Of a DNA stretch of 11,250 nt, positions 1-6,826 are shown one piece after another. Source of the DNA: an uncultured Corynebacterium sp. GTDB lineage: Bacteria; Actinomycetota; Actinomycetes; Mycobacteriales; Mycobacteriaceae. The notes beneath the pieces were generated by a model. That model worked only from the letters and a program-made list of their open reading frames with translations. It made no database searches and was not told the DNA's origin. The stretch covers positions 1-11,250 of the forward strand of contig CALTTF010000059.1 of assembly GCA_943908385.1 (NCBI GenBank), read 5' to 3'. How positions within the stretch are numbered: position 1 is the stretch's first letter; each line of letters opens with the position of its first letter. The position numbers and the translations under genes were made by a program.

Positions 1-1413
1 GCCGTAGACGCGGGTGTTGCCGTGCAGGGCGATGCCGTTCATGATCGCGCCCATGCCGTGCTCGCGGATACCGAAGTGCAGGTTGCGTCCGTACGGGTGC
101 GCGGTGAACATGTCGGTGGAGATCGCCTCCGGGCCGAACGACGGCTCACCCTTGATCAGGGTGTTGTTGGAGCCGGCCAGGTCGGCGGAGCCGCCCCACA
201 GCTCCGGAAGGGTCTTCGCCAGAGCCTGGATGGATGCCTCGGAGGCCTTACGGGTGGCGATGCCCTTCTCGTCCGGCTCCCACGTCGGGAGCTCGTCGGC
301 CCAGCCGTCCGGCAGCTCGCGAGCGGACAGGCGGTCCAAGAGGGCCTTGTTGTCGGGGTTTGCGGTGGCCCAGGCGTCGAAAAGCTCCTGCCATTGCTTG
401 TGGGCTTCGGCGCCGCGCTCGACGAGTGTGCGGGTGTGCTCGACAATATTGTCCTCGACGGGGAACGCTGCGGAAGCGTCGAAGTCGAGGACCTCCTTGA
501 CGGCGGCGACCTCGTCGGCGCCGAGTGCCGCGCCGTGGACCGCGCCCGTGTTCATCATGTTCGGGGCGGGGTAGCCGATGACGGTCCTGACGCGGATCAT
601 CGTCGGCTTGCTCGTCTCCGCCTTCGCCTGCTCGACGGCCTCGAGGATCGCGGTGACGTCTTCGCCGGACTCGACGGTGAGTGTCTGCCAGCCGTATGCC
701 TCGTAGCGCGCGAGCACGTTCTCGTTGAACGCGATCTGGGTGTCGTCCTCGATGGAGATGCGGTTGTCGTCCCAGAAGACGATGAGGTTGCCCAGCTGCT
801 GGGTGCCGGCGAGCGAGCTCGCCTCGCTGGTCACGCCCTCCTGCAGGTCGCCGTCGCCGGCGATGACGTAGATGAAGTGGTCGAAGGGAGATTCGCCGGG
901 AGCAGCGTCCGGATCGAAGAGGCCGCGCTCACGGCGCGACGCCATCGCCATTCCGACAGCCGAGGCGAGGCCCTGGCCGAGCGGGCCCGTGGTGATCTCC
1001 ACGCCGGCGGTGTGGTTGTACTCCGGGTGGCCCGGCGTCTTGGAGCCCCAGGTGCGCAGCGCCTTGAGGTCCTCGATCTCGAGGCCGAAGCCGCCGAGGT
1101 AGAGCTGGATGTACTGCGTCAGCGACGAGTGGCCGTTCGACAGGACGAAGCGGTCGCGGCCGATCCAGTGCGGGTCAGCCGGGTCGTGGCGCATGACGCG
1201 CTGGTAAAGCGTGTACGCCAGCGGTGCTAGGGACATCGCGGTGCCCGGGTGGCCGGAACCGCAGTTCTCCACTGCGTCGGCGGCCAGCACGCGGACGGTG
1301 TCCACGGCGCGGGTGTCTTCTGCGGTCCAATCCTCCGGGTAGCGGGCCACGGTCATGGCCTGCAGCTCAACGGGGAGCGACGCGGCGGGGTTGTTCTCGG
1401 AAGAGGTAGTCAC
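1..1413 (-). CDS. tkt: Transketolase, N-terminal two thirds (3' end off the left edge)
   Basis: Thiamine-diphosphate enzyme of the pentose phosphate pathway that moves two-carbon ketol units between sugar phosphates in the cytosol. The window holds the first 471 codons; family members are near 660-700 residues, so about 230 codons are missing to the left. Visible motifs: GHPGTAMSLAP near the N terminus, NGHSS, the cofactor-binding GDGDLQEG at residues 186-193, WDDNRISI shortly after, and GIREHGMG with the expected catalytic Glu at 451. The start is GTG at 1413-1411, chosen because GCGAGGA lies about 8 nt upstream and the protein begins MTTSSENNPAASLPVEL. It lies 83 nt downstream of the CapA-family gene on the same strand, and that gap contains a likely promoter of its own. 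In related corynebacteria tal, opcA and zwf-type genes follow (known context, not visible here). Identification is very secure; the reading frame is intact as far as it can be seen. Confidence 0.97.
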   Translation of the reverse strand, partial: MTTSSENNPAASLPVELQAMTVARYPEDWTAEDTRAVDTVRVLAADAVENCGSGHPGTAMSLAPLAYTLYQRVMRHDPADPHWIGRDRFVLSNGHSSLTQYIQLYLGGFGLEIEDLKALRTWGSKTPGHPEYNHTAGVEITTGPLGQGLASAVGMAMASRRERGLFDPDAAPGESPFDHFIYVIAGDGDLQEGVTSEASSLAGTQQLGNLIVFWDDNRISIEDDTQIAFNENVLARYEAYGWQTLTVESGEDVTAILEAVEQAKAETSKPTMIRVRTVIGYPAPNMMNTGAVHGAALGADEVAAVKEVLDFDASAAFPVEDNIVEHTRTLVERGAEAHKQWQELFDAWATANPDNKALLDRLSARELPDGWADELPTWEPDEKGIATRKASEASIQALAKTLPELWGGSADLAGSNNTLIKGEPSFGPEAISTDMFTAHPYGRNLHFGIREHGMGAIMNGIALHGNTRVYG

Positions 1414-1496
1414 AGGGTGTCCTCGCTTACCAGTGTGTCGGAGCTAACTAACTCTTTACACACTAGTGGTATTCGTCAGGTGGGGACCGAGGCGGG
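1414..1496 (-). promoter_or_regulatory. Probable tkt promoter/leader with CACTAGTG palindrome and an inverted repeat
   Basis: The 83-nt gap before tkt is AT-rich compared with its surroundings. On the minus strand it reads CCACTAGTGTGTAAAGAG, then GTTAGTTAGC, and ends in the GAGGA ribosome site. The octamer CACTAGTG (1461-1468) is a perfect palindrome. A 7-bp perfect inverted repeat, AGTGTGT at 1432-1438 and ACACACT at 1458-1464, encloses 19 nt. A possible -10 is TAAAGA with CCTGA-like DNA about 17 nt upstream, but the exact hexamers are uncertain. The same ACTAGTGT..GT..AAAG pattern in the direction of transcription occurs before sufR. That tkt has its own promoter here is inference. Confidence 0.5.
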
Positions 1497-2774
1497 TCAG
1501 TCGAGGTAGTCGACGGCCTCGACATCGGTGTAGGTGTTCATCAACGACGTGATGTCGGCGCGGGCGCGGTCGACGTCGACCCAGCCGAGGGAGGCGGCGT
1601 CGGCAAGCGGAATGACCTTGTATTCGGGCGTCTGCGGCTTGCCGACGGTGTAGGTGGGCATGAAGCGGATGTTGTCCAGCGACAGTGTGCCGTCGGCATG
1701 GCGCGTGATGGTGTACTCGCCGATGCCGCCGTATTTCGTCTGCTCGTCGTACTGCCCGTGGAGGAAGTTGCCGTGCGAGAACCAGACGCCGAGACCCGGC
1801 TCGTCCTCCGGGTAGCGCTGAAACGGCTCGAGCACGTGCGGGTGCCCGCCGAGCACGAAATCGGCGCCGGCGTTGCGGGCGGTATCGGCCGCGTCGATCT
1901 GCGACTGCACGGGCAGCGATTCGTATTCTTCGCCGGCGTGGAGGTTGACGACGAGCACGTCGACGTCGTCCCTCAGCTCCTCGATATCGCGCTTCATCAT
2001 CTCTGGGTCGATGAAGTTGACGGCGTGTTCCTGCCCGGCGGGCACCGGGATCCCGTTCGTGCCGTACGTGTACCCGAGGAAGCCGACCTTCAGCCCGTTG
2101 CGCTCGATCACGCGCGGCGTCGCACGGTCCTCGGGGGAGGCGAAGCTGCCCATGTACAGCATTCCGCGGTCGCGCATATTGCTTGTCGACGCCTCAACTC
2201 CCTCCGTCCCCCGATCCATCGAGTGGTTGGTGGCGTTGTTGACGATGTCCACGCCCGCTCCCTTGAGAGCGTCCACGATCTCCGGCGGCGAGTTGAACGC
2301 CGGGTACCCCGACAACTCGAATTCGGGCCCCGCGACGGGGACTTCCATATTGGCTGTGGTGATGTCCGCGTTCTCCATGTACTTCTTCACGGGAGCGAAC
2401 ATCGGGGCAAAGTCGTAGCCTTGAGCGTCCTGGCCGCCCTGGCCGCTTTCCTGCGCGGCTTTCGCCGCCGCGTCGAAATAGACCTCGTTGTGGATGAGGA
2501 TGTCGCCCACGGAGCGGAACGTCACCGACGTCTCTTCGAGTTTCTGGTCCTTCTTCGCGCCGTCCGCGTTGTCTGCGCCGTCCGCGCCGCTACCGCTGCC
2601 TTCTTCGTCCGAAGTGGCCTCAGCCGCGACGCTCGCTTCCTGAGAGCCGGACGCGTCTGTGGAGCCGGCGTTGCCCCCGTCGCCGATCGTGCAGGCGGTG
2701 AGCCCGGCGAGCAGGGCACCGGAAGAAAGGATGGCGGCGGCGGAGGTTCTCAAGCGGCGATTCAGGCGATTCAT
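1497..2774 (-). CDS. CapA/PgsA-family lipoprotein, metallophosphatase fold
   Basis: A 425-residue secreted lipoprotein of the PGA_cap (poly-gamma-glutamate capsule CapA) family, which has a calcineurin-like metallophosphatase fold. Residues 1-28 form a lipoprotein signal: RLNRRLR, a hydrophobic stretch, then the lipobox LTAC with lipidated Cys28. Residues 29-80 are a disordered Gly/Ser/Ala/acidic linker. The catalytic-type domain follows: GDILIH (90-95), ANMEVP (141-146), NNATNHSMDRG (179-189), LHAGEEY (278-284), GGHPHVLEPF (309-318) and SHGNFLHGQ (333-341). All metal-ligand-type Asp, Asn and His positions expected of the family look present, so it should be active. There is no PgsB/PgsC-type neighbour, so real polyglutamate synthesis is not supported; a role in envelope polymer or peptide handling is a guess. 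No ribosome-binding site precedes the ATG at 2774; TAATAA lies 6 nt before it, so a leaderless transcript is possible. The gene sits between tkt and ctaB, which I recall as direct divergent neighbours in C. glutamicum. Confidence 0.9.
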   Translation of the reverse strand: MNRLNRRLRTSAAAILSSGALLAGLTACTIGDGGNAGSTDASGSQEASVAAEATSDEEGSGSGADGADNADGAKKDQKLEETSVTFRSVGDILIHNEVYFDAAAKAAQESGQGGQDAQGYDFAPMFAPVKKYMENADITTANMEVPVAGPEFELSGYPAFNSPPEIVDALKGAGVDIVNNATNHSMDRGTEGVEASTSNMRDRGMLYMGSFASPEDRATPRVIERNGLKVGFLGYTYGTNGIPVPAGQEHAVNFIDPEMMKRDIEELRDDVDVLVVNLHAGEEYESLPVQSQIDAADTARNAGADFVLGGHPHVLEPFQRYPEDEPGLGVWFSHGNFLHGQYDEQTKYGGIGEYTITRHADGTLSLDNIRFMPTYTVGKPQTPEYKVIPLADAASLGWVDVDRARADITSLMNTYTDVEAVDYLD

Positions 2775-2832
2775 AAGCAGTTATTAAACAACAGATACAG
2801 GTAAAAAGCGCGGGATTTCATGCCGGTGTGGG

Positions 2833-2919
2833 TGGGGACTAGGATGCGAAGGACGTAGGAAAGCGGGGGACGTCGATAAGCGCGGGAACTTTTGCGCGCC
2901 TTGCTGCGACTAGTCCCCA
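2833..2919. repeat. 10-bp perfect inverted repeat, TGGGGACTAG / CTAGTCCCCA
   Basis: TGGGGACTAG at 2833-2842 is exactly complementary to CTAGTCCCCA at 2910-2919, with 67 nt between the arms. The right arm contains an ACTAGT hexamer (2909-2914). The arms could be paired operator half-sites upstream of ctaB or the base of a long leader hairpin. No function is shown by the sequence. Confidence 0.6.
2871..2882 (+). repeat. Polar 12-bp motif CGTCGATAAGCG, copy 1 (intergenic)
   Basis: Preceded directly by GCGGGGGA. The identical 12-mer occurs on the same strand at 6994-7005 and 10150-10161, again behind G-runs. This is the only copy outside a gene. Confidence 0.6.
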
Positions 2920-2947
2920 GCCCAAAAACCGCGCTGAATGAGGAGTT

Positions 2948-3880
2948 GTGTTGGAGACCGTCAAGGCGTACTTCGCGCTGACAAAGCCGCGGGTCATCGA
3001 GCTTTTGCTGGTCGCCGCCATCCCCGCGATGCTGCAGGCCGACCGCGGTGAAGTCCACGTGTGGCTCATTCTGGCCACGCTGTTCGGCGGCTGGATGGGC
3101 GCCGCGGCCGCGAACACGTTCAACATGGTCGTCGACTACGACATCGACCAGAAAATGGGCCGCACTCGTGCCCGCCCGCTCGTGCGCCACACGGTGACCA
3201 AGGAACGCGCCCGCATCTTCGCGATCGTGCTGCTCGTGGCGTCCGTCCTGTGGCTCGGGCTGGTGTGCGGCTCGTGGCTCGCAGCGTTCTTCATCCTGCT
3301 GACGAATTGGTTCTACATCTTCGTCTACACCAAGTGGCTCAAGCGCCGCACCTGGCAGAACGTCATCTGGGGAGGCGCTGCCGGTTGCATGCCCGTGCTC
3401 GTCGGCTGGGCGGTGATCCGCGGCCACGTCACTGACGGCAGCCCCGACCAGTGGTGGCAGGCGATCGTGCTGTTCATGATCATCTTCTTCTGGACGCCGC
3501 CGCACACCTGGGCGCTGGCCATGAAGTACCGCGACGACTACGAGCGCGCCGAGGTTCCGATGCTGCCCGTCGTGGCCACCCCGGAGGCCACCACCCGCCA
3601 GATCGTCCTCTATTCCTGGCTGACCGTGATCACGTCGCTGCTGCTCGTGCCGGCTGCGTCGTGGGTGTATTTCGCTGTCGCGCTGCTGTCCGGCGCCGCG
3701 TTCCTCGTCATGGCGACGCGCCTGCACAACGGCGTGAAAGCTGGCGGCGACGTGAAGCCGCTGAAGCTGTTCATCCTGTCGAATAACTACCTGGCGGCCC
3801 TATTCCTCGGTTTGTCCGTCGATGCGGTCTTCGGGCTGCAGACGCTGGGCGAGCTGGTCGGCGGCGGGCTCGTCGGCTAG
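2948..3880 (+). CDS. ctaB: Protoheme IX farnesyltransferase (heme O synthase)
   Basis: Integral membrane UbiA-family prenyltransferase that attaches a farnesyl group to heme B to give heme O, the first step towards heme A of the aa3 cytochrome oxidase. The first aspartate-rich motif is N59-M-V-V-D63-Y-D-I-D67 followed by QKMGRTRARPLVRHTV. The second polar region holds YTKWLKRRTWQN (127-138), and DDYERAEVPMLPVV (196-209) is the conserved loop. Eight or nine hydrophobic segments are visible, and 310 residues is normal for the family. Start: AGGAG at 2941-2945 is only 2 nt from GTG 2948 but 5 nt from the next codon, TTG 2951, so translation may really begin at TTG; the protein changes by one residue. 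It diverges from the CapA-family gene and converges on qor. The partner enzyme CtaA lies about 1.1 kb beyond its 3' end on the other strand. Secure identification. Confidence 0.97.
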   Translation: MLETVKAYFALTKPRVIELLLVAAIPAMLQADRGEVHVWLILATLFGGWMGAAAANTFNMVVDYDIDQKMGRTRARPLVRHTVTKERARIFAIVLLVASVLWLGLVCGSWLAAFFILLTNWFYIFVYTKWLKRRTWQNVIWGGAAGCMPVLVGWAVIRGHVTDGSPDQWWQAIVLFMIIFFWTPPHTWALAMKYRDDYERAEVPMLPVVATPEATTRQIVLYSWLTVITSLLLVPAASWVYFAVALLSGAAFLVMATRLHNGVKAGGDVKPLKLFILSNNYLAALFLGLSVDAVFGLQTLGELVGGGLVG

Positions 3881-3883
3881 CTG

Positions 3884-3897
3884 AGGGCGCTTGCCCT
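3884..3897. terminator. Weak hairpin between convergent ctaB and qor
   Basis: AGGGC, a GCTT loop, then GCCCT forms a 5-bp perfect stem 3 nt after the ctaB stop, in the 62-nt convergent gap. No T-run follows on either strand, so this is at best a weak or factor-assisted terminator. A second GC palindrome (GCCGCGCCGCGGC) just downstream has too small a loop to fold well. Confidence 0.3.
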
Positions 3898-3942
3898 GCC
3901 GCCTGCTGCCCTGTGGCCGCGCCGCGGCTGCGCAACCCTCTC

Positions 3943-4908
3943 TTAGTCGGCGACCCTGAGGACGATCGAGCCTGTTGTCCTGCGCCCCTGCAGATCCTTG
4001 TGGGCCTGCGCTGCGTCGGCGAGCGCGTAGGGCTCCTGGACGCGGAGGTTGAGCGTGCCGTCGTCGACCGCCCGAACGACGGCTTGGGCGCGCATGCGGA
4101 ATTCGTCGTCGGTGGCGGTGTAGGCGCCGATCGACGGACGCGTCAGGAAGATCGACCCGTGCGTGTTCAGAATTTGCGGATCGATCGGGTCGACCGGGCC
4201 GGATGCGGCGCCGAAGAGGCAGACCAGGCCGCGCGGGCGGACGGCTTCGAGGGACTCGTTGAAGGTGTCCTTGCCGACGCCGTCGTACACAACGTCGACG
4301 CCCCGGCCGCCGTTGCGACGGCGCACCATCTCAGCGAGGTCGTCGCTGTAGCGGAAGACCTCGGTGGCGCCGGCCTCGTAGGCGAGCTTTTCCTTCTCGT
4401 CGGTGGAGACGACGGAGTAGACGGTCGCTCCCTGCGCGGCTGCGAGCTGCGTCAACAGGAGGCCCACGCCGCCGGCGCCGGCGGTGATCAGCAGGGAATC
4501 ACCCTGCTGCGTGTCGCGCACGCCGTACAGCAGATAGTGGGCGGTGATGCCCTGCAGCAGCATGGTCGCGGCGATGCGCGGCTCGATCGTGTCGGGCACG
4601 GCGACGAGGCGGCCGCGGTCCACGCAGACGTATTCCGCGTACGAGCCGGGCGCGGAGTCCCACGCGACGACGGTGCCCGGAGCGATCTCGCCTGCGGGGT
4701 CCTCGACGACTTCGCCGCACCCCTCCAGGCCCGGCACGAAGGGCAGCTCCGAGTGGTAGATGCCCTCGCGGTAGTAGGTGTCGATGTAGTTGACGCCCGC
4801 GTAGGCCACCTGCACCAGGACCTGGTTGGGGGTGGGGGAGGGAGCGGGGACGTCGGCAAGCGAAAGGACGTCCGGGCCGCCGGTTTCGGTGATCTGGATA
4901 GCTTTCAT
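3943..4908 (-). CDS. qor: NADPH:quinone reductase-like zinc-free MDR oxidoreductase
   Basis: A 321-residue medium-chain dehydrogenase/reductase of the QOR family, cytosolic, expected to reduce quinones or similar enones with NADPH. The N-terminal GroES-like domain shows GVNYIDTYYREG (38-49) and the VPGLEGCGEV stretch. The Rossmann dinucleotide motif AGAGGVG is at 143-149, and DVVYDGVG (205-212) with GLVCLFG follows. The zinc-ligand cysteines of alcohol dehydrogenases are absent, which fits the quinone reductase branch. Start ATG at 4908; the upstream DNA (GTAGCCTGGATACGT) has no good ribosome site. TAGCCT 8 nt before the ATG could be a -10 giving a near-leaderless transcript, but that is weak. 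It follows ctaA on the same strand after 62 nt, so it is probably co-transcribed at least in part. The true substrate is unknown; the qor symbol follows family membership and the same position in related genomes. Confidence 0.9.
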   Translation of the reverse strand: MKAIQITETGGPDVLSLADVPAPSPTPNQVLVQVAYAGVNYIDTYYREGIYHSELPFVPGLEGCGEVVEDPAGEIAPGTVVAWDSAPGSYAEYVCVDRGRLVAVPDTIEPRIAATMLLQGITAHYLLYGVRDTQQGDSLLITAGAGGVGLLLTQLAAAQGATVYSVVSTDEKEKLAYEAGATEVFRYSDDLAEMVRRRNGGRGVDVVYDGVGKDTFNESLEAVRPRGLVCLFGAASGPVDPIDPQILNTHGSIFLTRPSIGAYTATDDEFRMRAQAVVRAVDDGTLNLRVQEPYALADAAQAHKDLQGRRTTGSIVLRVAD

Positions 4909-4970
4909 ACGTATCCAGGCTACGCGTGGTCAGGCGAGCTGCGCCGGGTTTCGCCCCCCACGCGCACGCT

Positions 4971-5963
4971 TTACGACGAGCTCGTGTTGTACTGCCCCGC
5001 CTCCAGCAGCGGCAGGCGCCGGTTGCCGTGGGCGAAGAGGAATGCGGTGAATGCGACGACGACGCCGGACATGACGATGTGCATCGGCACCGTCCAGCGC
5101 GGCACGCCGAGGTAGAACTGTCCGACGCCGATGGCCCACTGCACCACGATCATGGCGATGAGAACCAGGGAGCTCTTGTAGGCGTCCTTCGGGGCGTTGT
5201 CTCGGCGCAGGATGTACACGGCAAACAGGGTGAAGGCGAGGTAGATGTACATCGCCGCGGCGTGAACGTAGGCGAGGGTGCGGGTGGGCAGCTCGAGGCG
5301 GCCCTCCATGCCGGCGGTGGCGTCGCCGGGGTGCGGCCCGGACCCGGTGACCATGGTGCCGGTGACGAGCACGACGCACAGCGCGACGGCGGCGGCGACG
5401 ACGAGCCAGCGCGCGGTCGGGGAGTAGCGGCGCTCGGGCAAGATGTCGTCGGGCTCGGCGATGCGCATGTACAGCACGGCGGCGACGAAGACCAGGATCA
5501 TCGACGGCAGGAAGTGGATGGCGACGGACCACCAGCGGAGGTCGAGAAGCACGGAGATTCCGCCGATGACTGCCTGCACCAGCACGCCGACGCCGGAGAC
5601 GACGGACAGGGTGATGATTTCTTTGCGGCGGTTGGCCCTCAGCACCCCGATGAACAGCACGATCGTCGCGGCAGCCACGACGAAGGTCAGGGTTCTGTTG
5701 CCGAATTCGATGAGCTGGTGAACCAACGGGTTCGCGCCCGGGACAGGGAAAAGGGAGCCTTCGTGGCACAACGGCCACGTGTCGCAGCCCAGGCCCGAGC
5801 CGGTGACGCGCACGAGCGAGCCGGTGAAGGTGATGCCTGCCTGCGCGACGAGCACGATCAGGGCGAAGATGCGCTGTGTCCTCACTGTGGGGGTGCTTTT
5901 CAAGCGCTCCCAGAAGCTGAGGTGCTCAGCGGACGGGGTCGAGGTCGTGGCGGTGGTACTCAC
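4971..5963 (-). CDS. ctaA: Heme A synthase (COX15/CtaA family)
   Basis: Membrane enzyme that oxidises the C8 methyl of heme O to a formyl group, completing heme A for cytochrome aa3. The 330-residue protein has about eight membrane segments in two repeats. RVTGSGLGCDTWPLC (52-66) carries the conserved extracellular cysteine pair C60/C66. Candidate heme ligands are His150, His234 and His295 in the expected helices. The usual ExxH motif reads E86-F-G-N89, with Asn in place of His; His82 lies four residues before the Glu. I believe actinobacterial enzymes commonly show this, but cannot verify it here. Start is GTG at 5963; AAAGG at 5980-5976 is 12 nt upstream, a poor spacing. It follows the ABC permease by 54 nt and precedes qor. 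Together with ctaB it makes a complete heme A branch in this window. Confidence 0.96.
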   Translation of the reverse strand: MSTTATTSTPSAEHLSFWERLKSTPTVRTQRIFALIVLVAQAGITFTGSLVRVTGSGLGCDTWPLCHEGSLFPVPGANPLVHQLIEFGNRTLTFVVAAATIVLFIGVLRANRRKEIITLSVVSGVGVLVQAVIGGISVLLDLRWWSVAIHFLPSMILVFVAAVLYMRIAEPDDILPERRYSPTARWLVVAAAVALCVVLVTGTMVTGSGPHPGDATAGMEGRLELPTRTLAYVHAAAMYIYLAFTLFAVYILRRDNAPKDAYKSSLVLIAMIVVQWAIGVGQFYLGVPRWTVPMHIVMSGVVVAFTAFLFAHGNRRLPLLEAGQYNTSSS

Positions 5964-6017
5964 GGTCGGAGTGGGCCTTTCACGTGGTCGGAAATGGAAG
6001 TGGAAAAGACTGTCGTA

Positions 6018-6821
6018 TTATCCGTCGAATTTGAACCAGCGGATAGTTCCCGCGACGGCGATAACGGCCCACCCGATCAGGGCCAGCCAGGCCCACGGGT
6101 GGATGGCGGCAGATAGGGCGCCGTCCATGGCGTCGGCGAGCGCGACGGAGGGGACGAGATCCCACACGCCGGGGATGCCGAGGTTGCCCGAATAGACCAC
6201 CCAGCCGAGCACGGCCAGCATGACCAGCCAGATGAAGTTCGCTCCGGCGAGGACGACTTCGGACGACTGCGTTCCGCCGAGCAGCAAGCCCAGTGCCGTG
6301 AACGCCGTGACGCCGGCGAGCAACGTCGCAAAGCCGAGGACGGCGCCGCTTAGCGAGACGCGCCAGCCGAGGGCGAGAGCGATGCCACCGAGGACGACGA
6401 TCTGCACGAGCACGGTGGCCAGCACGCCGAGCACCTTGCCGGCGATGATCGTCCACGCGGGCACGCCGGACGCGCCGGTGCGCTTCAAAGCGCCGTATCG
6501 ACGATCGAAAGCCAGCGAAATCGCCTGCCCCGTGAACCCGGCCGACGCGGCGGCGATGGAGAAGACCATGGTGACGATCTGGTCGAGGCTCGTCTGGTCG
6601 CCCAGTACCGGGACAATAGCCGCGCCGATCATGATGGCTGCGGGAATGAGCAGGTTCACCAGGATCTGCTCGCCGTGGCGCAGCAGCAGGATCGCTTCGA
6701 TCTTGCCCTGCGAGGCGATCATGCGTGCGGCGCTGGCGCGCTGCGGAGCCGGGGCGAAGGTGCCCGGCGCGAAACGATCGGAAGAGAAGTGCTCGGAAAC
6801 GGGTCGTTGAATATCAGTCAT
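6018..6821 (-). CDS. ABC-2 type transporter permease
   Basis: A 267-residue integral membrane protein, the likely membrane partner of the ATPase directly upstream. Residues 1-50 are polar and cytosolic (MTDIQRPVSEHFSSDRF...), followed by about six hydrophobic segments and a short C-terminal tail ending RWFKFDG. The loop FDRRYGALKRTGASGVP is the typical ABC-2/DrrB-like sequence between segments 2 and 3. The start ATG (6821) lies 5 nt past the ATPase stop, with GAGGG about 10 nt upstream. An in-frame GTG at 6830 overlapping that stop (GTGA) is possible, but GAGGG would then be too close. This is an exporter-type system; neither substrate nor direction can be read from the sequence. Confidence 0.9.
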   Translation of the reverse strand: MTDIQRPVSEHFSSDRFAPGTFAPAPQRASAARMIASQGKIEAILLLRHGEQILVNLLIPAAIMIGAAIVPVLGDQTSLDQIVTMVFSIAAASAGFTGQAISLAFDRRYGALKRTGASGVPAWTIIAGKVLGVLATVLVQIVVLGGIALALGWRVSLSGAVLGFATLLAGVTAFTALGLLLGGTQSSEVVLAGANFIWLVMLAVLGWVVYSGNLGIPGVWDLVPSVALADAMDGALSAAIHPWAWLALIGWAVIAVAGTIRWFKFDG

Positions 6822-6826
6822 GTGGA

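Larger units (their letters stand above)
2775..2947. promoter_or_regulatory. Divergent capA-like/ctaB intergenic region
   Basis: This 173-bp gap must carry promoters for both flanking genes. The left end is AT-rich (TTATTAAACAACAGATACAG on the plus strand), and its complement gives TAATAA 6 nt before the CapA-family ATG. The rest holds a 10-bp perfect inverted repeat (2833-2842 and 2910-2919), a copy of the 12-bp CGTCGATAAGCG motif behind a G-run (2871-2882), and a ribosome site AGGAG at 2941-2945 for ctaB. I could not pick a convincing -10 for ctaB. Confidence 0.5.

Noticed and set aside
22..1230. Long plus-strand open frame (402 codons) opposite tkt
   Set aside because: Antisense shadow in GC-rich DNA; the minus strand encodes an unbroken transketolase with all motifs, while the plus frame is Val/Arg/Gly/Ala-biased without any family resemblance.
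2520..2650. Repetitive GCGCCGTCCGCG stretch as a tandem repeat element
   Set aside because: It encodes the low-complexity Ala/Asp/Gly linker of the lipoprotein and is explained by that.
2771..3727. Minus-strand open frame of 318 codons over ctaB
   Set aside because: Composition (His/Arg/Asp/Gln-rich) is typical of an antisense frame; ctaB on the plus strand is unmistakable.
5960..5983. Seven-residue upstream reading frame whose TGA overlaps the ctaA GTG
   Set aside because: GTG-AAA-GGC... ends in a GTGA overlap, suggestive of coupling, but there is no ribosome site and so short a frame can arise by chance.
4926..6116. Plus-strand open frame of 396 codons over ctaA
   Set aside because: Antisense to the clear CtaA membrane protein; rich in Asp, Gly, His and Glu with no domain.
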